The notes under the pieces were generated by a model. The model made no database searches and had not been told where the DNA came from. It saw nothing but the letters and a program-made list of their open reading frames with translations. Of a DNA stretch of 64,000 nucleotides, positions 37,681 through 50,917 are shown one piece after another. Position numbers and translations under genes: made by a program. Position 1 is the stretch's first letter; the number at the start of each line of letters is the position of its first letter. Where the stretch lies: positions 90,001-154,000 of the forward strand of contig JBAMJV010007109.1 in the NCBI GenBank assembly GCA_037951105.1, read 5' to 3'. The DNA comes from Echinarachnius parma. Its lineage: Eukaryota; Echinodermata; Echinoidea; Clypeasteroida; Echinarachniidae.

Positions 37681-40200
37681 ATGGTGCCATTTTGTACCCT
37701 GGATGCTGTCAGAGTATATACTCTTTTGCTAATAGGAGAACTATTGTGCATGATGAAAGAAATGGTCACATTAAAACAATTAATCATTCAATAGTTGCTT
37801 TATTTTATTTCGAACTTTGCAGCGTGTCATTTGCAAAACAGGATTGAAATGCAACATGATTTGGAAGATCATATTTCTTGTTTTATTTTATTTTTGTTTT
37901 TATGTAATCATAATACATAATTATTCCAATATTCAGTATTTCATTTCGTACTGTGCAGCATGCCATTTGCGAGACAGGAATGAAACGTTCAACAAAAATT
38001 TTCGAGAAGAAAATAGCAACATGATTTCGGAGATCAGATTTCTTGCTTTTATTATTGTTTTATGTACCATAATCATAATTAATACATTTATTCCAATATT
38101 CAGTATTTCCAAAGACATGGGGAAAGGAGAAAGTGTAATGCATGCGTATGGATGAGGAAGAGAGGAAGGGAGGATAAGAAGGAGAATAGGTGACGGAGAA
38201 AGAGAGATAGAGAGGGAGAGGGAGAGAGAGAAAGAGAGGAGTGATGTGGAAAGCGTGGTATTGCAAACAAGAGCTACATTTGACAATTTAAAACTAAGGA
38301 ACCAAATCTGATAAGAGATTGGTCTGTTTGTACATAATCGACATGCAACATAACTTTTTAATTTTTGTTTCGTTCCATAACATCATTATTTTAAACAGTC
38401 ATGCTGTCAGTGAAAATTTTCCAAAGACAAAGAGTGCGAAAGGAATTTGGAGTTCAATTCATACATTTTATGAATCATAATTTGAATAGTATGAATGATA
38501 TAAATGTTACTGCGTGTGTTTGTATATCTTGTATTAACAGAGCCAACTTTACCGACATGTATTGCTGAGATATTAATTTATCAGCCTCGATAATAGATAC
38601 CTTTGTCGAAATAGACGCTAGGGCTAAGAAAGTTAGCACTATTCCCCTGGCCCTGGGGCCATGAAAAGGGAGTTTCGGGCCACCAAAATTGATTTAATGA
38701 CAAACTGTAGCTTGCACAACTAGGCATAACAAATTGACAGACATATGTGATGTTATATTTCATGCAAATTTCTAGCCATCGTACTACTAAAAGGATAAAT
38801 TTGACTTGTTATGGATTACGGTACGTGGTTGGGTGTCCAAGGTGAATTTAACGAATGTCAGTCGCTTTAAGGTGTCCTTTTACAATGTAGAGATCCCACT
38901 CACCAGCCACTTCTAAAATTGAAGGAAATTAGTTAAATAATAATAATATATTTGATATATATAGGGCCTAGCCCTTATGTGATATATTGTCATCTCCAAG
39001 TATTGGTTGCGATATCCAGGTTCCTTTCATCTTTGATGATTTCAATTTGTAGTGCTTTTACTTCCCTCAAATTTTCTGTCATTTCTGTATTGCTATTTAT
39101 TTTATATTTATTGTTCACAATTTCAATCATTGATTTTATTTTATACACATCTCTTTATTCATTGGCTGATCCTTGTGCTACTTTATACTTTATTTCGCTA
39201 TAATCGAAGTATGATTAAAAGAGAGCAAAGAAAATGGGATTCCAACGGGATAATCGAAGTATGACGGATCAAACCCCAAGTTGGTTGCCACATTCATGTA
39301 TGAAATACATTGTATGTATGACGGATCAAACCCCAAGTTGGTTGCCACATTCATGTATGAAATACATTGTATGTATGACGGATCAAACCCCAAGTTGGTT
39401 GCCCCATTCATGTATGAAATACATTGTATGTTTTGTTTACAAAGGGCTATAAATCTCATTGCCGTTAGTTATTTTCGACTCGATACATTATCACTCGGTC
39501 TTATAGTGTGCATACGTTTTGCATCTTCATTTGAGATGCTACAATGCATATAACAAACAAGCACTTCTACTCTACAACTGAGATTATTTGCCCGACTGGG
39601 CACCCAAATCGTTTATGGAATTGTTCCTATTTTTCTTTGTTTTGGGCAACCCAAATCCAAGATTACTTGCCCCAACTGGGCAGCCGAATTTAACAGAAAT
39701 GTTATAAATGCTTGTCTTTGTTTCTGACCACCCAAATTGTGTTTGGGGCCACTAGAGCTGGAAAAGTATTACATTTACTTGTCCCAACAAGGTAGGAAGA
39801 AGTTAATTTTGTGCCCAGCAAAAGGCATTATAGTTAAAGATTAAAGGACATTATTATCCTGGAAAAACGTACATGAGTTATGAAGTCCTACATTGTGAGC
39901 AGTATTCGGTATGAGTGTCAAACATTGAGCAATATCACATAATGTACTAGTCAAACATGTGTATAGTGACCACTTAAGGGAAACAAGAAAAGTGGCCACT
40001 GTAGACCGCTGATTTCTATAGACAGGTTCCACAACATCGTTTTCCTTTTTCATCCTATCACTTTGGTGGCTGCTATAGACAGGTTGCCACTATGAAGAGT
40101 ACGTGTCTGCAGCTCGGATTATAGACAGATAGTTGGAATACAGTTCATTACTGACGGATTTAGAAAAATAGGCTCGAGTCGAGTGGTCATTACTATCATG
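37681..40200. other. Intergenic region with minor repeats
   Basis: A ~150-bp tandem duplication (37808-37945 and 37946-38107, sharing CCAATATTCAGTATTTC), a GA-rich stretch (38155-38245), three 57-bp units at 39262-39431 (TGACGGATCAAACCCCAAGT and on), TTGCCC repeat fragments at 39585-39790 and a GTCAAACATGT element at 39948-40095. No gene seen. Confidence 0.6.
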
Positions 40201-40204
40201 GAGA

Positions 40205-41150
40205 GAACGCTTAAAGGGATGCCTGTAAAGTGTCTAACTCCACGAAAATTACTTGGAGCTTCCTCGTTTCTCTTCTACCGTGTTGTTTAGCTTATGGTAA
40301 GAGAAGAATAAAATAGGGTTAGATTTTTTCAAATGCCCCTTTAGCATGACGATATCTATCATTCAGCTCAAGAGCGTTAATGAACGGTCATAAACCTCAT
40401 AAGCGTCATACAGTAATTCGTTGTAAAAGCCGACGCATATTTTCACTTTTTTAACCAGGAAAGCAGTGTTCTTTATCAATGAAACTTTCACACGCCATTT
40501 GGACATATCTTACAATGATTTTGGTACAGGATTGAAGTCTCAAATGTCATTTTGGGCAATATTGGACACTTTACAGGTGCACCTTTTAAGACAGGATTCA
40601 CTGGAATTGATTCTTTTCCATACAAATCATTAAAAGCATTGAAAGAAAAAGAGATGACGACCTTAATTGGAGCATAACTAGACAAATAGGACAAGGTAAC
40701 TTTACCCACTACGCAGTTAAAGTGATCCATTAAGTTAATACAATTTTTTTTCCAAAAGTGATCTTTGAGACTTCAATCATACACCAATGTCATCGTAAGA
40801 TGCTTCTGGATTCCACGGGATATTCTTTGTAGAAAAGGAACAATGTTTACCTAGTGAAAAAGGTGAAAATTGATGGCAGAATTTATCCCTTATCGTCTGT
40901 GCAAAGTATCCAAATTCTGATAATATGAACGATCAAAGTGTTAAAAACTTGGATGCTTTTGACTACAGTCAAACACCATGGAATGCTTTTAAATTCAATT
41001 TCAAATATATCCATAATAAGGGAGACATTTGAAAAAATCAAAACCCATTTCTTTATTTTGCTACCATAAGCTCAAACAACAAGGTACAAGAGAAATGTGG
41101 ACGCTCCAAGTGATTGTGGTGGAATTTGACAAAGTTAATGTATCACTTTA
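40205..41150. mobile_element. ~0.9 kb foldback element
   Basis: The left arm from about 40215 (CTTGGAGCTTCCTCGTTTCT, TGTTGTTTAGCTTATGGTA, TTTTTTCAAATG) is mirrored by the right arm to about 41150 (TTTGAAAAAATC, TACCATAAGCTCAAACAACA, CGCTCCAAG). Inner arms near 40530 and 40770 also pair (TTGAAGTCTCAAATG/TTTGAGACTTCAA). No ORF of note. A related fragment is near 42100-42180. Confidence 0.75.
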
Positions 41151-44030
41151 ATTGGGGATGGATTTCAAGTTTTAAAGGTAATTTTTCTCAATGAGAACAT
41201 TTCTGATTGCAATGAAATATTTTTGAAGAAGAACTGCGAAGCACATAATTAGGAAAGGATATAAAGGCAGGAGTTCATATCACTGACAAATTACACAAAT
41301 GACTTTAATTTAATTAATTGTGAGAAATGTCTACCCTACAATTAATTACTACAAACTTACAGAAATAGGCATCGGGACATTATTATATACAAAAAGAGGA
41401 AATTATGAAGGACTTTCTTGAAAGTGTTTACCGCAAAATTAATATCTGAAGGAGTTACAGAAATAGTCAAGTGGTATTTAGTATAATAGAATGAATCTTT
41501 TTTTAAATTTATTTTCATGAAATGTTTTCTATACAAGTTATCAAAAAAATTGGCACGAACAGAGATGGGAAATTTTAAATATTGTGAGACATATTACAGG
41601 GAACTGATAATGTTAATGAAATGTGTACTATATATAAAAAGTAAACATGAGCAAGGGCAGAAATATGATATTTGATTGTTAAATATGTTGACAAAATAGA
41701 AATATGTGCAGTATATTGTCAGAAAATGGTTTGCTGTACATTTTCTTGGTATTGTGACTTGCTGGATTTCTCTCCCATTTTGTGAAGGGCTGTTTTTGCC
41801 GGAGTACATGTAGAACAAGTCACCGGAAAGCCAACATTCTGCAGAATTCGGAAATGTCAAAATCAGAACATTTAAATACTGTATTAGGGTGTTATCAGCG
41901 TTTTGGGGAAACGGGCCACACAATTCAGACAAATACAAGATACTTGTACAGAAATAGACAGGGATTATTGTTAATTACGTATATATCTTTTACAGAGTAA
42001 TAAACAAAAAATAAGTTGAATTTGAAGCCTTCTTTAAGTGCTTCCTTACCAATAGTCCGATACTTCGCCCGAATGATCGGTGAAATAAACTGACATTGAT
42101 TTTCACTTTTTTCACTAGGTGAACATTGTTCTTTTTCTATTAATATATAACACTGAAGTCTCAAACTTCACTTTGGGAAAAATCTTATTATATTCTGTAA
42201 TATTCTACTTCAACATATTTGCTGTTTGCTCCTTCTTTTTTTACCCATTTACCCCCCAGAGTCTGCTAAATCCCCATAGAGTTTATACATTGCACACCTG
42301 GGGGCCGAGGGCTTGAAGTGTAACCTAGGTCCAGCCCTTATATCCAGTGATCTCGGTGCTATACTTGGAATAACCTGTACTGTTTGCGAACCCCCAGCCT
42401 CTGTTTGCGGGGCTTGCAATAATTATATACATCATTTTAGTATAACATGTGTAAACAGTGCACACTTTGGCTGAGATTTGCAATAGTTGATTCAACTTCA
42501 ATAAAAATCCCACAGTTTATAAAGGAGTGCCGCAACGTTTGTCTCTCATTTTACAAAATACCGGTAAAATAAGGTTTCCATCCATTTAAACTAAACACGT
42601 ACACAATTAAAATATTGAATTAATTCAAATTCTGTGTGATGAAATTACAAAGACACAAGCCATGCAAACCATGCGCATAGAGACCCTAACCTTTGGGTGA
42701 TATGTGCTCTATAAGAACTGTATAATTATTATCAGCATCTTTGTTATTTATTTAAAGTGGTTTGAAACACTTTAATCATTTTCGTGGTTTAGAAATGAGA
42801 GACGAATGTGCAACGCTCCATAGAACCATGGCATTTCCAACCATATGGTTTATGTTGAAATCACCTTTGTGAATTCCAGCGTATGATTTTTGTGATACCA
42901 TACATGAATTAGTTAAAAGGTAACAGGGCATTTTTATGTATTTTTGCTGCATGGTCAGCAAATTGGCAGCTTTACGGAGCATTGTACATGTATACCAAGA
43001 GAGTGAAATGTGGCTACTGACAGAGATGTGTTCCTCCTCATTTGTATTGATCCTAGACCATTATAATAATCTTCTTAATTTTTATTTCCGTTTATTAATG
43101 ATTGATTGATACCGATATGCATGTATTTATAGTTGATAATGGGTTTATTGGATATCAATAAAGATTTATAGGTATTGAAATGAAAACCATGAATTTCCAG
43201 TGTATATTTTTTCTTGTCTCATCTTGAATTGTGTTTGATTTGAAAGGTTTCTTTCAGGAATTTGCATATTGAAATTCGGAAAAAACAAATATAGGTTTAG
43301 TAAGTAAAGTGTATACATGTAGTTGGAAATGACATTCATATCTTTTCCCATTATGTAAGATTCATCATTCATTAAATTACGGTCATTATTACATTTATTG
43401 TTTAGAATTTATCAATCGGTCAACACAAGCAAGGGTCAACAAAGGATTCTGTTCAGCTAATTATAAAAAAACAAAGGGGATTTATTTTCATTCTGTAAAT
43501 AAAGAGCAAACAATTGTCTGGTCTTTTGATTTGGAATTTCATAAGGAGAGATTAAACATTTGTATCATGATGATAATCTAGCTATTAAAGTGTTAATTGT
43601 TGATGATTCAAGTGCGTTCATAGATCTCGGACAGGCCTTTTAGGTAACTACGTGTACACAAATTTCAGAGAAATGCATTTTTAATCGGTCTTTTTTGTGT
43701 GTGTTCATACCAGAGTGCAAGCACCCATACCCCTCACGTTTCACTTGCACTTTGAAGAAAAAAATAACAAATACGGTAGTAGCGCTCCAAGTTATGATTG
43801 CTTTTCCCGAGTCCTTGATGATTTGTACATGTAAGTCAAGGTCGATCCGGACCCTGACCCCTCTTCGCAAGGTCGCGACCCCCTAAGAACACGCCCCACT
43901 CCTCAGTGAGTGCGGAACATAATGCAATTTTCATGCGCTAATCATCTTTTCATCACGGGGCCGTAACGACTTTGGCAGGGGTAAATATTATGGCGCGCAT
44001 TGAATAAACGATTATCGCAGAATTGCCCCA
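41151..44030. other. Intergenic, no gene recognised
   Basis: AT-rich; scattered ORFs under 120 codons without splice or codon-use support. Confidence 0.5.
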
Positions 44031-44145
44031 GAAATGCCTTCTGAACTCTTGGTGGTACTCGTCCAACGTGTTTTTTCCTACTACACAGCCCAGACTTTGG
44101 AGAAATGTTTTTTCCTTCTCTACCTTGAAAAAAAAGAAGAGAATA

Positions 44146-44292
44146 GGGGCCATCTACAAAGTACGTACACACGAGAGAGGGGAAGGGGGGGGGGGGGGTG
44201 GGGAGGGGGGTTCACCACGCTAATGCGTACGATACATTCAACCACACAGGGGGGGAGGGGATAATTTGCGTACATACTTTGTAGATGGCCCC
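44146..44292. mobile_element. MITE with GGGGCCATCTACAAAGTACG ends
   Basis: Left GGGGCCATCTACAAAGTACG and right TACTTTGTAGATGGCCCC are inverted; G-rich interior. It lies between two related flanks sharing AGCCCAGACTTT and GAGAAATGTT (about 44085-44120 and 44370-44400). Confidence 0.8.
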
Positions 44293-45397
44293 ATATTCTA
44301 GAGGAATGCTAATGGGGATACCCCCTAATCAGTCTCAGTTCCAATGGTTGTTCCACGGTTTTTCCTACATAGCCCAGACTTTAGAGAAATGTTCTTTCTT
44401 CTTCTGGCTCTATCTTGTAAAAAAAAAGAATAATTATTCTGGAGGAATACTAATGGGCCTAGACAGACAGAAAAATCAGTCTCCGTTTTGATGATGGGTT
44501 TTCCATGGAGACTGTGTCTGGCTCCACTGTGGTAGTGCACGCAGTAGAAAGTGATATTTAACAAAGAAAGCCCCATTTAGAACCTTAGAACCAAGGACGA
44601 GAGCTATTTTAAGGCAAAATTTATCATTGTTTTCCTCTACAAATTGGCAACTCCTAATTTTTTTCCGACCTTTTAATGACATAAAAATAGGTGGAAAATA
44701 TTTAGAAATTACAATTTAAGACAAATATGAAGTGACTTTGCAGCAAAGTTGCCAATTTGAACACCGAAATCTGTTTTTAAAATATCACAATGTGTTGCCA
44801 ATTTAAAGATTTTCCTAAATTATACGCAATAATAAAAATCATTAAAAAATAACTAAATAGTGCTCTAAAAACAGAGAAATGTATGCTCTTTCTCCTTGTA
44901 TACATCATATAACTTTTTATCTTCTTGCTGAAGTGTAGGACTACCAACCCACAAATATGTGGGACTCCGTCCTTGATGGGTTAAAGGGCCCTGTGGCATA
45001 CATAGTGTTAGCGTATAGAGGGTTGTGGTTGTATTAATTTGTTTTATTTTATTTTTTATTTTTTTGCTAAACACCGCCATAAGCTCGCACGTATACCACC
45101 AAACGCTACGTAACTGCAAGTGGAATCATACTTTTCAGCACCTCTGCAAGTGTAGTACGACGTGTTAATTGCAATGGCATTTGTTCCGAGTGAAGGGAAA
45201 TTGATCAAACACATGTCTATTCTGTACTCCAGATGAGGCTGTAAGCATACCATAATGTGGGTACTTTTTTTGCATGCATTCACTATGCATCATGTTATTG
45301 ATATTTTCCAGTTTATTTCTTAGCAAAAGCTACTTTGTTTGCCTGGTGGGGGAGAGGTGGTATTGCTATGAAGAAATTACTGTCTACAGGATTGCTC

Positions 45398-45668
<271 letters not shown>

Positions 45669-45749
45669 ATCAATCTCAAAATACAAAAAAAAAGATGCCA
45701 GAAGTGTCAGTGAATTGGATTTCAAATAGAACACACAAACGTATTTAGT

Positions 45750-48700
45750 TTATTCCTGCATCAATCAACATGGTGTCAATTTTACAAATACTCTTCTTTC
45801 GCTTCTCTTAAGTTAAGTTAATCATCTTACTAGAACTGTGGCCTTCTCTCTTCACTGACGAAAGAAAGAGAAATGGGATTCACAAATACAGTATCGCAAG
45901 CATCGGTCCCCTAAACATCAGCGTCACCAAAAAAAATGTTACGCCAAGTTACACTAATAATTTCTCTTTTGAAATAAACATTTGATTCTGGAATGACACT
46001 GAACAAAAATGACAACGAAAAACAAAATAAATATATATATCTTCTACGGAAGGAAAAAAAAGTAAAATCAATTGACAAATGTACGACTTTCGTAACGGTG
46101 GTATTCGTAGTTTATACATGAACGTGTAGGTTTCCACTAAGAACCGTGTGACAAACATGAACGTTGAAAATAAATAATGATATCAACACTGAAAGTATAG
46201 TGTATATGTGTTTTTTTCAATGATGGTATTAATCGGGTGTGCACAATAAATTGTGTAATATGAACAATAATAGTTGAATACCAGTTGGGAAAGTAATAGT
46301 ACACACATGTATTTGTTCATGTAGTGTAGATCAAAATCTGTTTTACCACAGTAAAGTGATAGGTGGCTAATTTCACTAAATGTCTATTTAAGAAAAACAA
46401 AATCCCAAAATAAATACCTTTACATTAAACATCACTCTGCAAAGAATCACCTTGTTATGGATTTTAACCCCCCCCCCCCCCCCTTCCCCTTTTGTCTGAC
46501 CCTGAAGAAATTGAGTCAAAATCTGCCCACATTTTTAATAAAAATAAATGAAAATTAAATGAAAAGAAAGAGCATAATGAATAAAACGATTTCTTTATCA
46601 AAACAAAACCTCTACCAACAATTCGGTGAATTGGTGGTGACGAATAACGTATATTGAAATGGATGATGCTAAGATATTAAAGATACCACACAAAGTGTTG
46701 CCTCTTTCGACTCCCATGTCACGATGCACGTAACGATAACATTTCATAGAAATAATTATTTATCTTCTCATATATATACAAATTACATAGATATATGTAC
46801 AAACCGCTATTGAGACTCGACGTTGTAAGTAAAACCCTAACACACAGGCTATATCAGAGTTCTGGACACCCTATACATGTCGAGTTAGTATAGAGACAGA
46901 CGACAAATATATTATCTTTTTCATTCGTAGAGAAGTATTTCACACAAAACTGATCAACGCTTACAATGTTTTTTTCATCTTTTTTGTTGTTGGTTATACA
47001 AAACTAAATTGTAGGTACAGTCAAACCTGTCTTAGCAGTCAACCTGCCTATAGTGGCCACCAAAAATGACCCCCTACAGAGGGAATCTGTCTACAGAGGT
47101 CACCTGTCTATAGAGGTCACCTGTCTACAGTGGCCACCTTGTCTTGCTTCCCTTTCATACAGGTGACCACTATTTGCAGGTTTGACTGTATTCATAGCAT
47201 TAATTGCTGAGAACATATGAAACCAATGTTGAATACATTATATGAAACTCGGCTGCAACCTCCTTCAGTGGCGAAGAGAGAATTAATAACTCCAGTGACT
47301 TTGTACACGTATCTACACCATATCCCTCCAGTACCATGGGTGGTATTAAAAAAACGCATTTGAACAAAGCACACAAAAAAGCTGAGAATATATTATATAT
47401 TGTAGGTAAACGAAGGCCCGAATTCTCAACAGTGGATTAGATTCGACCCTGGGATGATTAAACCTCGGATAGATTGCGCCATTTGGACTAGAATGTCTCT
47501 TTCAGACGCTAAATTTAACCTTTTTTCCCCATTTGTGTATGTCGCTACTGAAGGATGCCTGAACAACATTTTAAATTCTTCGATTTCATCTTCTAAAATG
47601 AGTAAAGCATCGAGATTTGAATAGCAAAAGCTCCATTGATAATATGGTCTTTAGTATTTGTATCTAGCGACGACCCAGTCTGCATATACTTTTTCACGAA
47701 TTAGCACCCTAAAAACTCTGAGGTGTGTGTTAAGATAACATCATGCACTGTATTCGCAATCGCCAAATGAGAGTTACTCTACAGAAATAATTAATAAATA
47801 AGTACAAAAAATGATACACATAATTATTCAACATTTACACAGTCTTCTCAAATGAGTTTTGATTGCACGTAACATCATGATATACTAAATATTAAGTAAC
47901 GATAAGCAATATTTTCATCTATGAACACCCAGAATTATTCAAAGACAAAACCCATCATCCATTTAAAGACATATCTTGTTTGAGCCCGAGCAAAAAACTC
48001 AAACACAATATTCTAAGAGTTCAATTAAACTAAGATTTTGCTAAAAAAATAGTTTTGTAGCAAATAAAGAGACCATTGCAGGTTCATAATTACTTGAATA
48101 ACAATGCATGCTTCTATTATAAAACTTTTAAGAAAAATAAACTACATCTTTCACATTTATTCGCATTATCAAAATTCTGTAAAGCACAAAAAGTTTACAT
48201 ACATGTCAGTTTTAGGACTGTTACGTTTTAGAGTACTTTTTATCATACGCACTAACTGATATCTTGGTGCTTTGCCAATATCAAATCACTCTGAATAATT
48301 TTAAATTCACTGTCCATAAGTTTAGTGCCATTTTCTTTCAATCAAAACAGCTCCGTTTTATAACTCTAATTTAATTTCTATACAAAACATCAATTTGACG
48401 GTGTAAGACGAGTTGTCTTTTTATCACAGAGTAGCCAACCAGTAATTTAAGTTAAATTTTATATTACCACGAAAATTAATTGTGTTGATATTTTGTCTTC
48501 GCTCAAAAATAAATAAATACAGCGATCATTTTGCCATATCCTATGTCTGAAGCAAGATAAGAAAAACCAATGATCCTCTACAATATTTACATAAACAGAA
48601 ACAGGTAATGACTTAACTATAATATGCAAACGTGAGCTAATTAATATATGAAAATGTCTCTCACACATAAATAGAAAACTATAGAATGTGCCGTGCATTG

Positions 48701-50370
48701 GCTTTCAGAGGCCAGCTCTGATGGAGGGAGTAACAAAGAGAGAAATTGCTCGACGAAAACACTAGAACCAAATTCACAAGGTTTGCAATCGATTAAATCA
48801 AATGCCACAATGACCACAACAAATTCATATTGTTTTTCGATTGAATAATAAATTAGACAAATGATGCGAGTGGATATTACTACAATGCCATCCCCAATTT
48901 GTATAATGTTATGTTATTCATGCAACCATATACAGTATATCTAGCATCCACAATTGCTGATAAGATTGTTAATTCTATAACTTGCCATTTCAAATACTGA
49001 ACAAAATGTGACCGACTTACCAACGATTTGTAACACCATTATTAAACGAAGCAATGCAAAATATTGTCTGACCATAACTGAATCTAAATGTCATACATTT
49101 ATTATGTAACGTTAAGACACATACATCTTGTACTTTAAAACAAAACAAAAAAGTAATTAACAACTTTAGACAAATCAATTTATGAGGAGGAAAAACGGAA
49201 GAAAAAATATTGATATTGTTCACGAGGGATGTTGGAGTTGCACAATTCGCTATTTACCAAATCAAAATCAACAACAGAAAACGGGTTCTACACGTACATC
49301 TCATACATGTACCATACAAAATAAATAATTACGAAAGTGCTGAGACACCAGAAGAAGCATACCGTTTAAAGTACTAAGCGCTAACAGCTGCCCAAAAGTT
49401 TTGTACAATATTCTTTGAACAAAATACCAACAAAAAAGACAAATAATAATTAAACAAACCTTTGTTGCCTGCTTCTGTTCTGTATATTGCAACTTGTTCT
49501 CTAAAGACAGTGCACAAGATGACAAATTAAATTGTAACACTTGTACATTTAAATTTCTTTAACTCAAAGAGATTTATTTTCTCCACTTAGGATAATAGTT
49601 CATACTTGTCATGGATCAAGCCATCACTACCTTTTTTTGCTTGTATTGTAAAATGCACAATCGATCAGCAAATTAATCAGGCTTTTCCTTCTTTTTTTTA
49701 ATAGTTTGTTTAAGTAAGAGGTGGGTTGGGCAAAAACACAAAATATCATCATCATCGTAAATATCATAACTGTTGTCTGACAACATATAATCAACACCAT
49801 CAAATTGCACCTTTTTTTAAAATTCACAATGTTTACTGTATATTATAAGTTCATCTCCCGTGTTTGCTTGTGATAATTCGAACACACAATGACCGCATCC
49901 GATTGAAAAGAGTCTATCGCAAGAATTCTAAGCGATAGGACTGAACCATCGCCACCTCTGACTACCCTTCCATGTTCACCGACATAGATCTGCAAGGTAT
50001 TTCTTTGGTTCACGTGGATACGATGTATTCATTCACCCACCAACGAACCAACAACGGACATGCCAGCAGATCTATTCCAGTGTCGTACATTGTCAGGAGC
50101 CTGTCCGGTTTGATGGTCAATCCTTTGCCCAGACACTTTCTGTGGTCTTATTCTCAACTCAGGGGAGGTTGCAACAACGTCCTCCATCCCTTTGGGTAAC
50201 TAGAAAGAGGGAGGGCATCTTCTTAGCATTGCTGACATAATGCCATATTTGCTTTAAAGGTGTTGCACGATTGGGAACACAACGGCCAACTTGGGCAATG
50301 CCCTTTAGCTGATATAATTGTGTAGTCCTCCAAGCTGTTTCCATTTCTGTTCAATCCTGGACAAACGGCG
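45750..50370. other. AT-rich region, possibly long 3' UTR of the nuclear receptor (- strand)
   Basis: No protein-like ORF. A GTCAAACCTGT palindromic element at 47016-47192 and a poly-C run near 46470. Several TTTATT (AATAAA on the - strand) sites; the real 3' end cannot be fixed from sequence. Confidence 0.4.
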
Positions 50371-50408
50371 GGTGTGGCTATCCTCTACTTCCCTGCGTAA
50401 GAGGTCTG

Positions 50409-50680
50409 CATCCCGTTGCTATAACAACACCCTGTACTGTCCCCAACCCCGCGATGGCGTTGGTCAGATAGGGTGCGCATATAGGGGCGCTGCTATAGCA
50501 CGATATATCTCTATGGGTGCTTATAGAACTGGCTGCTATGGCATCACCCTTGTACCTTGTACAGCCTGTCATCTTCCCTCCCGTAGGTGGAGAAAAAATA
50601 TCCGCATCCCCATTGCTATAACAACGCCCCTGTACTGTCCCCAATTGGACAACTCCCATGGGTGAAGAAGAATACATCTG
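50409..50680 (-). pseudogene. Partial copies of the nuclear-receptor stop-codon region
   Basis: GCATCCCGTTGCTATAACAA (50409) and GCATCCCCATTGCTATAACA (about 50602) repeat the sequence at the true stop (about 50681). The first continues with CCCCGCGATGGCGTTGGTCA, reading APYLTNAIAGLG on the - strand, a copy of MPYLLNAIAGVG. Confidence 0.85.
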
Positions 50681-50690
50681 CATCCCATTG

Positions 50691-50917
50691 CTATAACGAC
50701 GGGCCATTGGGCCCCACCCCGGCGATGGCGTTGAGCAAGTATGGCATGTAGAGGAGCTTGCTTTGGAGTAGGAGTCTGGAGCAGGCCTGGAGCTCGGGGA
50801 GCTGCGAGACCAGGTCGTCGTAGCGACCCGCCTGGTTGTTGGCCTCCATGAAGTCCCTCAGGGCAAGGAGGTACGGCTCCTGGACCGAGCGGATCTGGTC
50901 GTTTGAAGGCTTGCCTC
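50691..50917 (-). CDS. NR6-like receptor terminal exon: ligand-binding domain C-terminus
   Basis: Acceptor CTCCTGCAG before 50917; the split Gly codon fits the previous exon. It encodes GGKPSNDQIRSVQEPYLLAL, RDFMEANNQAGRYDDLVSQL, PELQACSRLLLQSKLLYMPY and ends with TAG at 50693-50691. It aligns with the GCNF LPEIRYIAGKMVNV helices. Decayed partial copies lie on both sides. Confidence 0.87.
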
